This document shows positions 18,537-26,130 of a stretch of 64,000 bases of DNA, piece after piece (within the stretch, counting starts at the first letter, position 1; the number at the start of each line of letters is the position of its first letter). The stretch comes from Paraglaciecola chathamensis S18K6 (GTDB taxonomy: Bacteria; Pseudomonadota; Gammaproteobacteria; Enterobacterales; Alteromonadaceae). Under the pieces are notes generated by a model, which saw only the letters and a program-made list of their open reading frames with translations, was not told where the DNA came from and ran no database searches. The stretch spans positions 1-64,000 of the forward strand of contig BAEM01000006.1 in NCBI GenBank assembly GCA_000314955.1. The letters run 5' to 3'. Made by a program: the position numbers and the translations under genes.

Positions 18537-18813
18537 TGTGCTACTCCTGACCTTAATGTATTTACAATTACCCTTTTCGTCACTTCAGGCGTCAAACTTT
18601 TGTAAATTAGTACTTTATAATCTAACAGTTAACGCCAATAACACAAACGTCAACGGCAAATAAAGCACCCTAAACTGCGGCACTCAAACATTGCCCATTT
18701 AGCTGAATACGTATGCACAGGCTGTCCATTTCTTTTCGAGTAACAAATAATGATCCTTTCCGTTATGTACTGCCCAGGGTGTGAACAATTGGGCAACCCA
18801 AAAGGATACTTCA

Positions 18814-20568
18814 ATGCTTACTCACTACCACAAAGCGCAAAGCGCATATCAACTTGCCTATAGGTGTGTGCTAATAATGTTCATGCTAAATAGTGCATCT
18901 ACGTTGGCTTCCCCTGCCCCGCAGAGCAACTCAGTCGACCCGTTCTGGCAAAACGCTACCGTGTATTTCATGATGACCGACCGTTTTGCCAACGGTGACA
19001 AAAGCAATGATAAGCAATTTGATCGCAAACCTGATGGCGCAACGCTTCGAAACTTTATGGGCGGTGATATTAAAGGGGTCACCCAGAAAATAAAAAGCGG
19101 CTACTTTACCGAATTAGGCGTTGATGTGCTGTGGCTTACCCCACTAAATGAACAAATTCACGGTCGCTGGGACGATGAATGGGGTCGCAGTTACCCATTT
19201 CACGGGTATTGGATAAAAGATTGGACTGCTATTGACCCTAACTTTGGTACCGAACAAGACATGGCTGAAATGATTGCTACTGCTCACGCCCATGGCATAA
19301 AAGTATTAGCCGACGTTATCATTAATCATACTGGCCCTAAAACGAGCAAAGACGTGGCATGGCCAGATGAATGGGTGCGAACCAAACCCTACTGCAGTTG
19401 GGATTCATACCAAGGCAACGTAGAGTGTGCTTTGGCCAGCAGCCTCACAGATATTCGAACTGAATCAGAAGCTCCCGTGACACTTCCTCCTTTTCTGATT
19501 GAAAAGTGGCGGTCTGAAGGGCGTTTAGAACAAGAACTAGCAGAGCTAAATGCTTTTTTCGAACGCACTGAATTGCCTAGAGCGCCTAAATATTACATCA
19601 CTAAATGGATAACCGATTGGGTACGTGAATACGGAATTGACGGATTTCGAGTAGATACCGCCAAACATGTAGAAGCCGATGTTTGGAAAATCGTAAAAGC
19701 AGAAGGCACCACAGCATTAGCACAATGGAAAGCTGAACACCCCGAGCAGGCCAGTGACAACAAGCCCTTTTTCATGGTCGGTGAGGTAATGCACTTCGGC
19801 GTTGATGGATTCAAAAATACCCCCAAGGGAACGCGCCTATATGACTATGGTGATAAGCAGGTAGACTTCTTTGCAAATGGCTTCGACAGCCTAATCAATA
19901 TGGGTTTTGCTGCACATGCTGAACAAGACATGGAACAGATTTTTAGCACTTACTCTCACGAGCTTAACCAAGGTGCGCTACAGGGCGTCAGTGTACAAAA
20001 TTACGTGGTCTCTCATGACGATCCTGAACCGTTCGATCCCAAACGTGAGCATCCTTATCAAGCAGCGCTAAAACTAATGTTAGCCCCAGGTTCTGCACAA
20101 ATTTATTACGGCGACGAATTAGCCAGAAATTTAACCTATCCAGACGCGGTGGGAGATGCCACCTGGCGCTCATTCATGAATTGGCAAGACTTACCACCTG
20201 CTGACAACAACGCCGAACAACTAACGCCAAAACAGCAGTACACCCAGCAATTGCTCAAGCACTGGCAAAAACTGGGACAGTTTCGCCACGCGCATTTATC
20301 AGTGGGTGCAGGCGTGCATAAAATGCTGCAAGAAAAACCCTATGTTTTTCAACGTACCCTTGGGGCAACAAAGCAAAACGCAGCTGACCAAGTATTAGTG
20401 GCCATTGGCATGCCTAAAGGCAGTAAAGTAATAGAGCTGCATAAGTTGTTTAAAGAAGGGACTGAGCTAAAAGAGTATTACTCCGGCACAACTGTGACGG
20501 TACATGACAACCAAGTCATTTTAGATACCCCATTCGACATTGTTTTGCTCGGTGCATTAGAGCAATAA
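18814..20568 (+). CDS. Periplasmic alpha-amylase, GH13 family (MalS-like)
   Basis: Hydrolyses alpha-1,4-glucans. About 584 residues with a signal peptide (ending TLASPAP). The GH13 conserved regions are all visible: DVIINHTG (region I), GIDGFRVDTAKH with the catalytic aspartate (II), MVGEVMHFG with the catalytic glutamate (III), and NYVVSHDD (IV). The YFMMTDRFANGD opening and the inserted cysteine-containing loop are typical of the MalS-like GH13_19 branch. The ATG at 18814 follows AAAAGGA; the GTG at 18781 is an in-frame but weaker alternative. Confidence 0.9.
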   Translation: MLTHYHKAQSAYQLAYRCVLIMFMLNSASTLASPAPQSNSVDPFWQNATVYFMMTDRFANGDKSNDKQFDRKPDGATLRNFMGGDIKGVTQKIKSGYFTELGVDVLWLTPLNEQIHGRWDDEWGRSYPFHGYWIKDWTAIDPNFGTEQDMAEMIATAHAHGIKVLADVIINHTGPKTSKDVAWPDEWVRTKPYCSWDSYQGNVECALASSLTDIRTESEAPVTLPPFLIEKWRSEGRLEQELAELNAFFERTELPRAPKYYITKWITDWVREYGIDGFRVDTAKHVEADVWKIVKAEGTTALAQWKAEHPEQASDNKPFFMVGEVMHFGVDGFKNTPKGTRLYDYGDKQVDFFANGFDSLINMGFAAHAEQDMEQIFSTYSHELNQGALQGVSVQNYVVSHDDPEPFDPKREHPYQAALKLMLAPGSAQIYYGDELARNLTYPDAVGDATWRSFMNWQDLPPADNNAEQLTPKQQYTQQLLKHWQKLGQFRHAHLSVGAGVHKMLQEKPYVFQRTLGATKQNAADQVLVAIGMPKGSKVIELHKLFKEGTELKEYYSGTTVTVHDNQVILDTPFDIVLLGALEQ

Positions 20569-20914
20569 AGCGCTCCGCTTAACGAAAAAATGCAATAGGC
20601 CCGCCCTGATAAAGGGCGGGTTTATTAATTTGCCAGAATGCAATTTTGCCGAACGCCCTTAAAACGTGGGGCACCTGTAATCCCCCCATGAAGGCCCGTA
20701 TATTCCTTAACTTTCTCAAGCAAAAATACGGTAGTCCACCAGCGTGGGAACAAAGAGTGCTAATGTCTAAACCAGAACTGTCTTATGTACTGTACGAAGG
20801 CTCAAAATATAAGCGGTCAAAGTAACGTAAAATCCATAACCATCGCTTATCACTTTTTTATTATTTCGAATTCTGGCTTATAGTCAGATAAGCAACATAT
20901 TAACGAGAGAGTTT
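20569..20914. other. Intergenic region, terminator only
   Basis: About 346 bases without a gene. Apart from the terminator at 20600-20624, I see only AT-rich sequence upstream of the small gene at 20915, which has an AACGAGAGAG ribosome site. Confidence 0.5.
20600..20624 (+). terminator. Rho-independent terminator of the amylase gene
   Basis: CCCGCCCT (20600-20607) pairs with AGGGCGGG (20613-20620) around a five-base loop and is followed by TTTATTAATTT. Confidence 0.9.
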
Positions 20915-21325
20915 ATGTCGGCGTATTTCAACGTAAAGATAGACGGCCAAGTGGTCGTCACAAATATTTTAGGCCAATGGTCAGAGCAAGTAGCGTTAAG
21001 CTTTGAAAAGGAGATGCACCGAGTGGTCCCAAACGTGTCTGCTACCAGGTTTGCTCATTTAGTGTCGTTTGATGAATGGGAGCTCAGCACCCCCTCGGTT
21101 GCACCGATAGTAAGACGTGTCGCTGGTTGGTGTGTCAGCCAAGGTATGTACGTGGCAGCAGAAGTATTTAGCGCTAATGTACTGAAAGAGTACCTAATCA
21201 ATAAAGCGACCGAAGAAGTGAAAGACCATGTCACGATCCGTCGTTTCAGTAGCGAATCAGACGCCCGAAAATGGCTAGCTGAAATGGGCTTTGAAACCCA
21301 AACAACCCAGCAGCTACCAACCTAG
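20915..21325 (+). CDS. SpoIIAA-like / STAS-type small protein, hypothetical
   Basis: A 136-residue soluble protein. The N-terminal FNVKIDGQVVVTNILGQWSEQVA pattern and the alternating strand/helix character suggest a SpoIIAA-like (STAS) fold, often annotated as hypothetical in this order. No catalytic motif is visible. It is the last gene before the transposon's left end; without the insertion it would converge with the yhiN-like gene. Confidence 0.65.
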   Translation: MSAYFNVKIDGQVVVTNILGQWSEQVALSFEKEMHRVVPNVSATRFAHLVSFDEWELSTPSVAPIVRRVAGWCVSQGMYVAAEVFSANVLKEYLINKATEEVKDHVTIRRFSSESDARKWLAEMGFETQTTQQLPT

Positions 21326-21445
21326 CGATGAAGGCGTGAGGCGAAAATAGGTTTCACGCAAAAAAACACGAAAACGCAGCCCAAAGAAATACATAAGAAT
21401 AAATCACTCATGTGTAGCCTGATACAGCTCTTCTTGTATTATCAA

Positions 21446-21450
21446 ATCAA
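21446..21450. repeat. Target-site duplication, left copy (ATCAA)
   Basis: ATCAA immediately precedes the terminal TGT of the transposon and matches the five bases directly after the right terminus (43371-43375). Five-base duplications are the hallmark of Tn7-family transposition. Confidence 0.9.
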
Positions 21451-21458
21451 TGTGCGCA

Positions 21459-21573
21459 GACAATAAAGTTTGTCCGCTATGAATTATTATTGACAATTAA
21501 GTTTGACCACATACGCACAGAATTACAATAATGCTTGTCCACAAGGTGCTTTAAAATACAATAAAGTTTGTCC
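21459..21573 (+). repeat. Left-end TnsB-binding sites, four copies
   Basis: Four 17-base sites lie in the same orientation at 21459-21475 (GACAATAAAGTTTGTCC), 21492-21508, 21524-21540 and 21557-21573. They are spaced 33, 32 and 33 bp start to start, about three helical turns. The core GACAATAAAG is the same as in the classic Tn7 TnsB site. Site 2 is the most divergent. Confidence 0.9.
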
Positions 21574-21819
21574 TTACAAATCAAATTGACTTTAAAAATG
21601 TCACCGTGAACCTTCAACCTATTCGACATTACAATTAGAACCTTTAATGCAATTAACCTCAAGTGAAGCAATTTTGAATGGGTTATTGATTTTCCAACAG
21701 GCATTTACATTAAGGTCGATTACCAATTTTCATGTCTTTATATACAGTTATTGTTGGACTCAATTTTAATTTGCTTTAATATTCGTCTATGTGTTCAAAA
21801 AACAATCAGGGAAATTATC

Positions 21820-22644
21820 GTGTCAGCTAACGCTCAGATCAGACAAATTCAACAGAGGCTCCAACGAGAAGCTAGAGAACAACAAAGAAAGATAGACCAA
21901 CACAATCGCAACGTTGCCCGTGCTCAAAAGAAAATCGTGGATGATTACAACCGCGAAGTAACAAAAGTGAATACGGCAAATAAAGCTCAAGTAAAAGCAG
22001 TAAATGATTACAATCGCAAAGTTGCAGAACAGAATAGATCAAATTTTCAAAGGGTTCAGAGTTTTAATTCCGAAGTAAACCGACAGAACACGCAAAACGA
22101 CAATAGTAACAAGCGGCTATTGTCGGGGATAAAACAACAACTAAGAAATCCAGCTAGTAGTATTAGATATACTCCAACAGAGGAAAGGCTTGCAGATAGA
22201 GTCTATGAGGCGATATCAAAGTCAGATTCAAAGGAGTATGATGTTTTTATTAGTTACGCAAAAATAGATGGATATGAGATAGCATCTCAGCTAAGAGATG
22301 AGCTAAAAAAACTAGAGGTATCTGTTTGGTTCGATGAGGTAGCTATTATTCCTGGCAGAAGTCAGTCTCTCCAGATGGACTCAGGTCTTAGAAAAGCCAG
22401 AGCAGGGATTGCTGTGCTTACACCTGCCTATCTAGCCGGAAGATTCTGGACTGAAAGAGAATTAGGTGTGCTTCTAAATAAAGAAATTCTAATTCCCGTT
22501 TTAAAAGGTTGCACATTTGATGACGTTAAAGAATATAGTGGTATTCTGCCTGATCTGGCGGGATTCGTGGTCGATTCTGATGAGACGGCTGAGACTGTTG
22601 CATTAAAAATTGCTCCAGCAGTAAAGGTTGAAGAACTTGTTTAG
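21820..22644 (+). CDS. Coiled-coil TIR-domain protein (cargo)
   Basis: About 274 residues. The N-terminal half (to about 110) is a charged helical region with repeated YNRxV/DYNR motifs, likely a coiled coil. The C-terminal part from about 140 is a TIR domain opening with YDVFISYAKID and containing FWTEREL, where the second glutamate (about E214) sits at the W-x3-E position of NAD+-hydrolysing TIRs. In defence systems such domains cleave NAD+ or make cyclic ADP-ribose-type signals; that role here is inferred. The GTG at 21820 is preferred because CAGGGAAA lies just upstream; the open frame extends to a TTG at 21751. It is the first gene inside the left end. Confidence 0.8.
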   Translation: MSANAQIRQIQQRLQREAREQQRKIDQHNRNVARAQKKIVDDYNREVTKVNTANKAQVKAVNDYNRKVAEQNRSNFQRVQSFNSEVNRQNTQNDNSNKRLLSGIKQQLRNPASSIRYTPTEERLADRVYEAISKSDSKEYDVFISYAKIDGYEIASQLRDELKKLEVSVWFDEVAIIPGRSQSLQMDSGLRKARAGIAVLTPAYLAGRFWTERELGVLLNKEILIPVLKGCTFDDVKEYSGILPDLAGFVVDSDETAETVALKIAPAVKVEELV

Positions 22645-22816
22645 CTTAAGCATCACCACCCCAAGTGAAATAGTATTAATATATTTTAAAGCATCATAAA
22701 TATTCACCCGCGCTACAGCAACTTTCGCTGTGCAGCTAAGTTCCAATATATTCGGGTTCGTACTATTTGGCGTCGAGTGTGACTGTCAGCCAATGTTTTA
22801 ATTTTAAAACTATTTG

Positions 22817-23650
22817 TTATTCGTCGTTTACCGCAGTTTCTACTAATTGTACTTTTAAATTAAATTGATCATATAGCGGCTTAGATGAAGATGAGCATAC
22901 CTTTGCTACTTTTTTGCACCAGTCTATATAAGCTAACTTCCGATCAAGCGACCACTGGCTAGGAAGAGAAGATACGTTAGATATTACGTCAGCTAATTTG
23001 ATTGATTGCGCAGCATTACTCCCTATGGAAATCTGATTCAGTAATGCTATTTTTTTATCATCAGAATTGTCCGCTGAGTTGCACGTCAGCTCTTGTACTA
23101 TTTTTGAAACTTCGCTGCCAAATAGGTACTTGAGACCAATACTGGTAACCTCAGTATCCTCTAAAATGTCATGCAAAACTGCGGCTATCATAGTATTTTC
23201 ATCGCTACTTGATTCATAACGCTGGATGAGTTGCACCACTTCAATCAAGTGGTTTACATATGGCTCGCCGGTACTCTTACTTTTTTGGCTCGCATGATGT
23301 AGTGAGGCAAATTTTATCGCAGATTGTAGAGAGCAGGAGTGCTCATATCCGTATAATTTAGCGCTGAATACACAGCGAATTGAAGTCTCATAGGCTTTCA
23401 TCTCATCTGTAGTGGTATGCTCAATAGGGAGTGTCGATAAAACAACAGCATGTAGCTTACTACCTTTAAGACTGCTATTTGAAACTAAGCATTGATATTC
23501 GCCTGGCAACTCGTATACGTCAAAATTCCCTAGGCCAGCATAGAATCCGTATAAATACTTCTTGCGCTCTGGACTGTAGTAAAGAGATTTAGCTGCTATC
23601 CAGTTGCTGATATTTTTTAACGCTATCTTAAGACTTGTATCGTACTCCAT
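22817..23650 (-). CDS. MESH1-like HD-domain hydrolase (cargo)
   Basis: A 277-residue protein. Residues about 105-235 form a RelA/SpoT-type HD hydrolase: H134 in GEPYVNH, H160-D161 in VLHDILEDT, E164-D165, and D221 in SIKLADVISN. Spacings of 26 and 60 residues match those of MESH1-type (p)ppGpp/NADPH phosphatases, so the metal site looks intact. The N-terminal 100 residues match nothing I recognise. No synthetase domain is present. It converges with the TIR gene across 172 bp and diverges from the restriction operon. A defensive or regulatory role within the cargo is inference. Confidence 0.8.
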   Translation of the reverse strand: MEYDTSLKIALKNISNWIAAKSLYYSPERKKYLYGFYAGLGNFDVYELPGEYQCLVSNSSLKGSKLHAVVLSTLPIEHTTTDEMKAYETSIRCVFSAKLYGYEHSCSLQSAIKFASLHHASQKSKSTGEPYVNHLIEVVQLIQRYESSSDENTMIAAVLHDILEDTEVTSIGLKYLFGSEVSKIVQELTCNSADNSDDKKIALLNQISIGSNAAQSIKLADVISNVSSLPSQWSLDRKLAYIDWCKKVAKVCSSSSKPLYDQFNLKVQLVETAVNDE

Positions 23651-24053
23651 GATTTATCCCGTCTCGCTTTCTATTAATACGCTGAATCTAAATCAAGTAG
23701 CCAAGCCTGATGTACGAATAGGAGAATTAGCAATGTGAGTTCATATCATCATTATTACGGTTACTTAGAAGAATCTTAATTCATGAAAAATATGCGGTCA
23801 ATGAAAAATAAACGTAACTATTTGTATTTAATGGTCTTTTTAAAATAAATGATTGACAAAATATCAAAGAATAACTCTTTATTAAACCATTTAGCTGCTG
23901 GTAATTATTAACAAATGTAAATCAATTATCTGTTACACAACAAATTATCCGAATTAAAAGGTAAACACACAAATCTAGACTCGCAATACAAGTACCCCCT
24001 TTAAAAACCATGGGTATGGTGGATTTATTTAATATTTACCAGTGGCCTACCAA

Positions 24054-24072
24054 TTCGTTTTACAAGTACGAA
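24054..24072. promoter_or_regulatory. Operator-like dyad 1, TTCGT-N9-ACGAA
   Basis: TTCGT at 24054-24058 and ACGAA at 24068-24072 form a dyad with a nine-base spacer; one more base pairs on each side (ATTCGT/ACGAAT). The same dyad with the same spacer recurs 86 bp downstream. Probably the site of a dimeric repressor controlling the restriction operon. Confidence 0.6.
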
Positions 24073-24139
24073 TCAAAATAAATCAAAAAACTACTTGCAG
24101 GAAATTCAATTGTTAACTAATATCACCTTAACAACCTAA

Positions 24140-24158
24140 TTCGTAGGTTGAAAACGAA
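24140..24158. promoter_or_regulatory. Operator-like dyad 2, TTCGT-N9-ACGAA, beside the ribosome site
   Basis: TTCGT at 24140-24144 and ACGAA at 24154-24158 with a nine-base spacer. It ends two bases before the GGAG ribosome site of the first operon gene and overlaps a small hairpin, CAACCT/AGGTTG (24132-24150). A protein bound here would block transcription or initiation. Confidence 0.6.
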
Positions 24159-24169
24159 CTGGAGATAAT

Positions 24170-24766
24170 ATGAAAACTATCAAGGTGTTATGCAATGAAT
24201 TAACTACTGGTGCAACAAACGCACTATTTGAAAAAAATGAAAGCAACGTTGAAGGTGCATTGCACTTGTTAACAGGCAGCTCTGTAAACCTGAACGGAGA
24301 AATTATTGAGCAACAGCTGAGTCAAGTAACAATAAAAGACGGTAAGGATATTCAGCGTTTCCTATTACAACAAGGTGATGTGGTGCTTCTTGCCAAAGGT
24401 AATTCAATTCGAGCGGGGTACGTAACGGAAAGTATTGCCAAGCTTAATGTTATTGCTTCAGCTAACTTTATTTTACTTAGACCAAACAACAATGAGTTAC
24501 TTGGCGAGGTACTTGTAGCCTACTTTAATTCACCAACCGGTCAAAGCCTGCTAGATGCCACTAGTACAGGGGCAACAATTAAGAATATTAACTTATCAAA
24601 CATTAAAAAGATGGAGATTGGGCTACCAGAGCTGAGTAAACAGTCTGAAATCGCTGAGCTCTTTAATGCAAGTAACCAAGCTTATCAAGCAACAATTAAA
24701 CTAGCTGAACAGCAGAAGAAAGTCGCTACAGCTTGTATTAGTCAGCTTATGAAAGGAGTCGCGTAA
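24170..24766 (+). CDS. Half-size HsdS-like specificity protein
   Basis: A 198-residue protein resembling one target-recognition domain plus one conserved helix of a type I S subunit: ASANFILLRPNN, the GATIKNINLSNIKKMEIGLPELSKQSEIAELFN block, and a C-terminal helix (YQATIKLAEQQKKVATACISQLMKG). Normal S subunits carry two such units (about 400 residues), so this would act as a homodimer or a one-domain partner. GGAGATAAT precedes the ATG. Its stop overlaps the start of the degenerate methylase gene by one base, indicating coupled translation of a paired complex. Confidence 0.8.
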   Translation: MKTIKVLCNELTTGATNALFEKNESNVEGALHLLTGSSVNLNGEIIEQQLSQVTIKDGKDIQRFLLQQGDVVLLAKGNSIRAGYVTESIAKLNVIASANFILLRPNNNELLGEVLVAYFNSPTGQSLLDATSTGATIKNINLSNIKKMEIGLPELSKQSEIAELFNASNQAYQATIKLAEQQKKVATACISQLMKGVA

Positions 24767-26040
24767 TGGAAAACTTAACTAAACAGTTATGGAACCTAAT
24801 AGATAGCAGTCGCAGCTCAATGGAAGTATCCCATATATTAGAATTGATTTCTTATGTGGCTTTTATTGCAAAAGAAAACCCTGATTCATTCAAAATCATT
24901 GTGAATAGTGGTCATGCTAAACAATTAGACATGCTGATAGAGGCTGGAAAGGTGCTAGAACACATCCACCCAGCGGAAGTATGCGCAGCACCAGAGCATT
25001 ATAGAATTGACGGAAAGATCATTAACCATGTTGTTAATGTTATTGCGACTATTACAAACTTTGATCTTCTTGCTAGTGCGCTAAGAGAGTTAAGTGCTCA
25101 GACACTTGGCAGGTACTCTGTAGATTCAGCCAACTTGAACATGGAAAGACTTTTTACTGCACTCGTCGGTACCTGTAGTAAGAAAACTTTGTATGACGGC
25201 GCATGTGGTTTAGCAAGGCTTTCTTCTAGCTTAAACACCGAAGCGCTATATTTGGAAGAAAAAAATCATAGCACCTATGTTACAGCTTACCGATTATTAG
25301 CGCTTGAAAACAAAAGTTTCACGCTATCGAATACAGATTCACTTTTAGAATCGGCCTTTGAACATAAGCAACAGTTTGATCTTGTAATAATGGAACCGCC
25401 ATTTTCTTCAAAATTTGGCGCTGATGTACGCCGTCAACTTGCGGAGTCCCCTTTTATCCAAGTACCTACAGGTAACTCTGTGTCAGCAACCGCAGGTGAC
25501 AGCTTATGGATACAACAAGCTTTAAGTAAATTAAATGACACGGGTAAAGGTTACATTCTATTACCTCAAGGTTTTTTATTTCGAGGCGGTTACGACGCAA
25601 AAGTAAGGGAGTATTTGCTAGAACACGAATTACTAGAAGCTGTTATTGGCTTGCCCGCCAATGTTTTAGATAGCACAGGCATCCCTCCTGTTATTTTGGT
25701 GCTTAACAAAAATAAACCTGCTGGATCTCCGGTGGTATTCGTTGACGCCAGTGAAATAGGTCAAAATAACAAAAACCGTATAGCTATTTCAGAAGAAGAT
25801 GCTGTTTTAATAGCTGATTTAGCGGCAGGAAAGATAGCTGATGACGAGCGTTATAAAGCTGTATTTATGCCTGAAATTAGGCAACAAAATAATGAGTTAA
25901 GTATTTCTCGCTACATCGTGAAACAAGCTGAAATCGAAGAGCTAGACATTGCACAAGAACTAAAAATATTAAAACGATATCAAGCTGATTTTGATAAGTC
26001 TCAACAAAAGTTGAACTTATTACTCGCCAAACATCATTAG
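24766..26040 (+). CDS. HsdM-like methylase homologue with degenerate motifs
   Basis: A 424-residue relative of type I N6-adenine methylases. Motif I reads DGACGLARL at about 144-152, where the GxG of DPACGSGG is lost. Motif IV reads EPPF (210-213) where active enzymes have NPPF/Y, so the base-contacting asparagine is replaced by glutamate. The later KGYILLPQGFLFRGG and REYLLEHELLEAVIGLPANV segments are well conserved, so the fold is probably kept. It is expected to be catalytically inactive. It is coupled to the half-size S protein and followed 90 bp later by a canonical hsdM, so a regulatory or accessory role is likely; this is inference. Confidence 0.8.
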   Translation: MENLTKQLWNLIDSSRSSMEVSHILELISYVAFIAKENPDSFKIIVNSGHAKQLDMLIEAGKVLEHIHPAEVCAAPEHYRIDGKIINHVVNVIATITNFDLLASALRELSAQTLGRYSVDSANLNMERLFTALVGTCSKKTLYDGACGLARLSSSLNTEALYLEEKNHSTYVTAYRLLALENKSFTLSNTDSLLESAFEHKQQFDLVIMEPPFSSKFGADVRRQLAESPFIQVPTGNSVSATAGDSLWIQQALSKLNDTGKGYILLPQGFLFRGGYDAKVREYLLEHELLEAVIGLPANVLDSTGIPPVILVLNKNKPAGSPVVFVDASEIGQNNKNRIAISEEDAVLIADLAAGKIADDERYKAVFMPEIRQQNNELSISRYIVKQAEIEELDIAQELKILKRYQADFDKSQQKLNLLLAKHH

Positions 26041-26130
26041 GATGGTCGCACTGTTCAGTTTGTATATAGGTTAACTCATATTTGATACATTACCCCTTAA
26101 GTAAAGGGAATTATAAGAAGGATTATAAAA

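Larger units (their letters stand above)
21326..21819. other. Chromosome/transposon left junction and left-end sequence
   Basis: This stretch holds the tail of the chromosomal flank (to 21450), the target duplication, the left transposon terminus with its four TnsB sites (to 21573), and about 245 AT-rich bases before the TIR gene. I see no gene in it. The cargo's first promoter should lie in 21574-21819. Confidence 0.7.
23651..24169. other. Divergent control region between HD hydrolase and restriction operon
   Basis: About 520 AT-rich bases with no gene. The right half contains two identical-geometry dyads (listed separately) just before the first gene of the restriction operon, and a smaller dyad ACCAT-GGGT-ATGGT near 24008. 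Confidence 0.6.

Noticed and set aside
21328-21360. Hairpin GCGTGA/TCACGC near the left border considered as a terminator
   Set aside because: The downstream tract is A-rich on the plus strand and the T tract precedes the hairpin on the minus strand, so it does not fit a rho-independent terminator in either direction.
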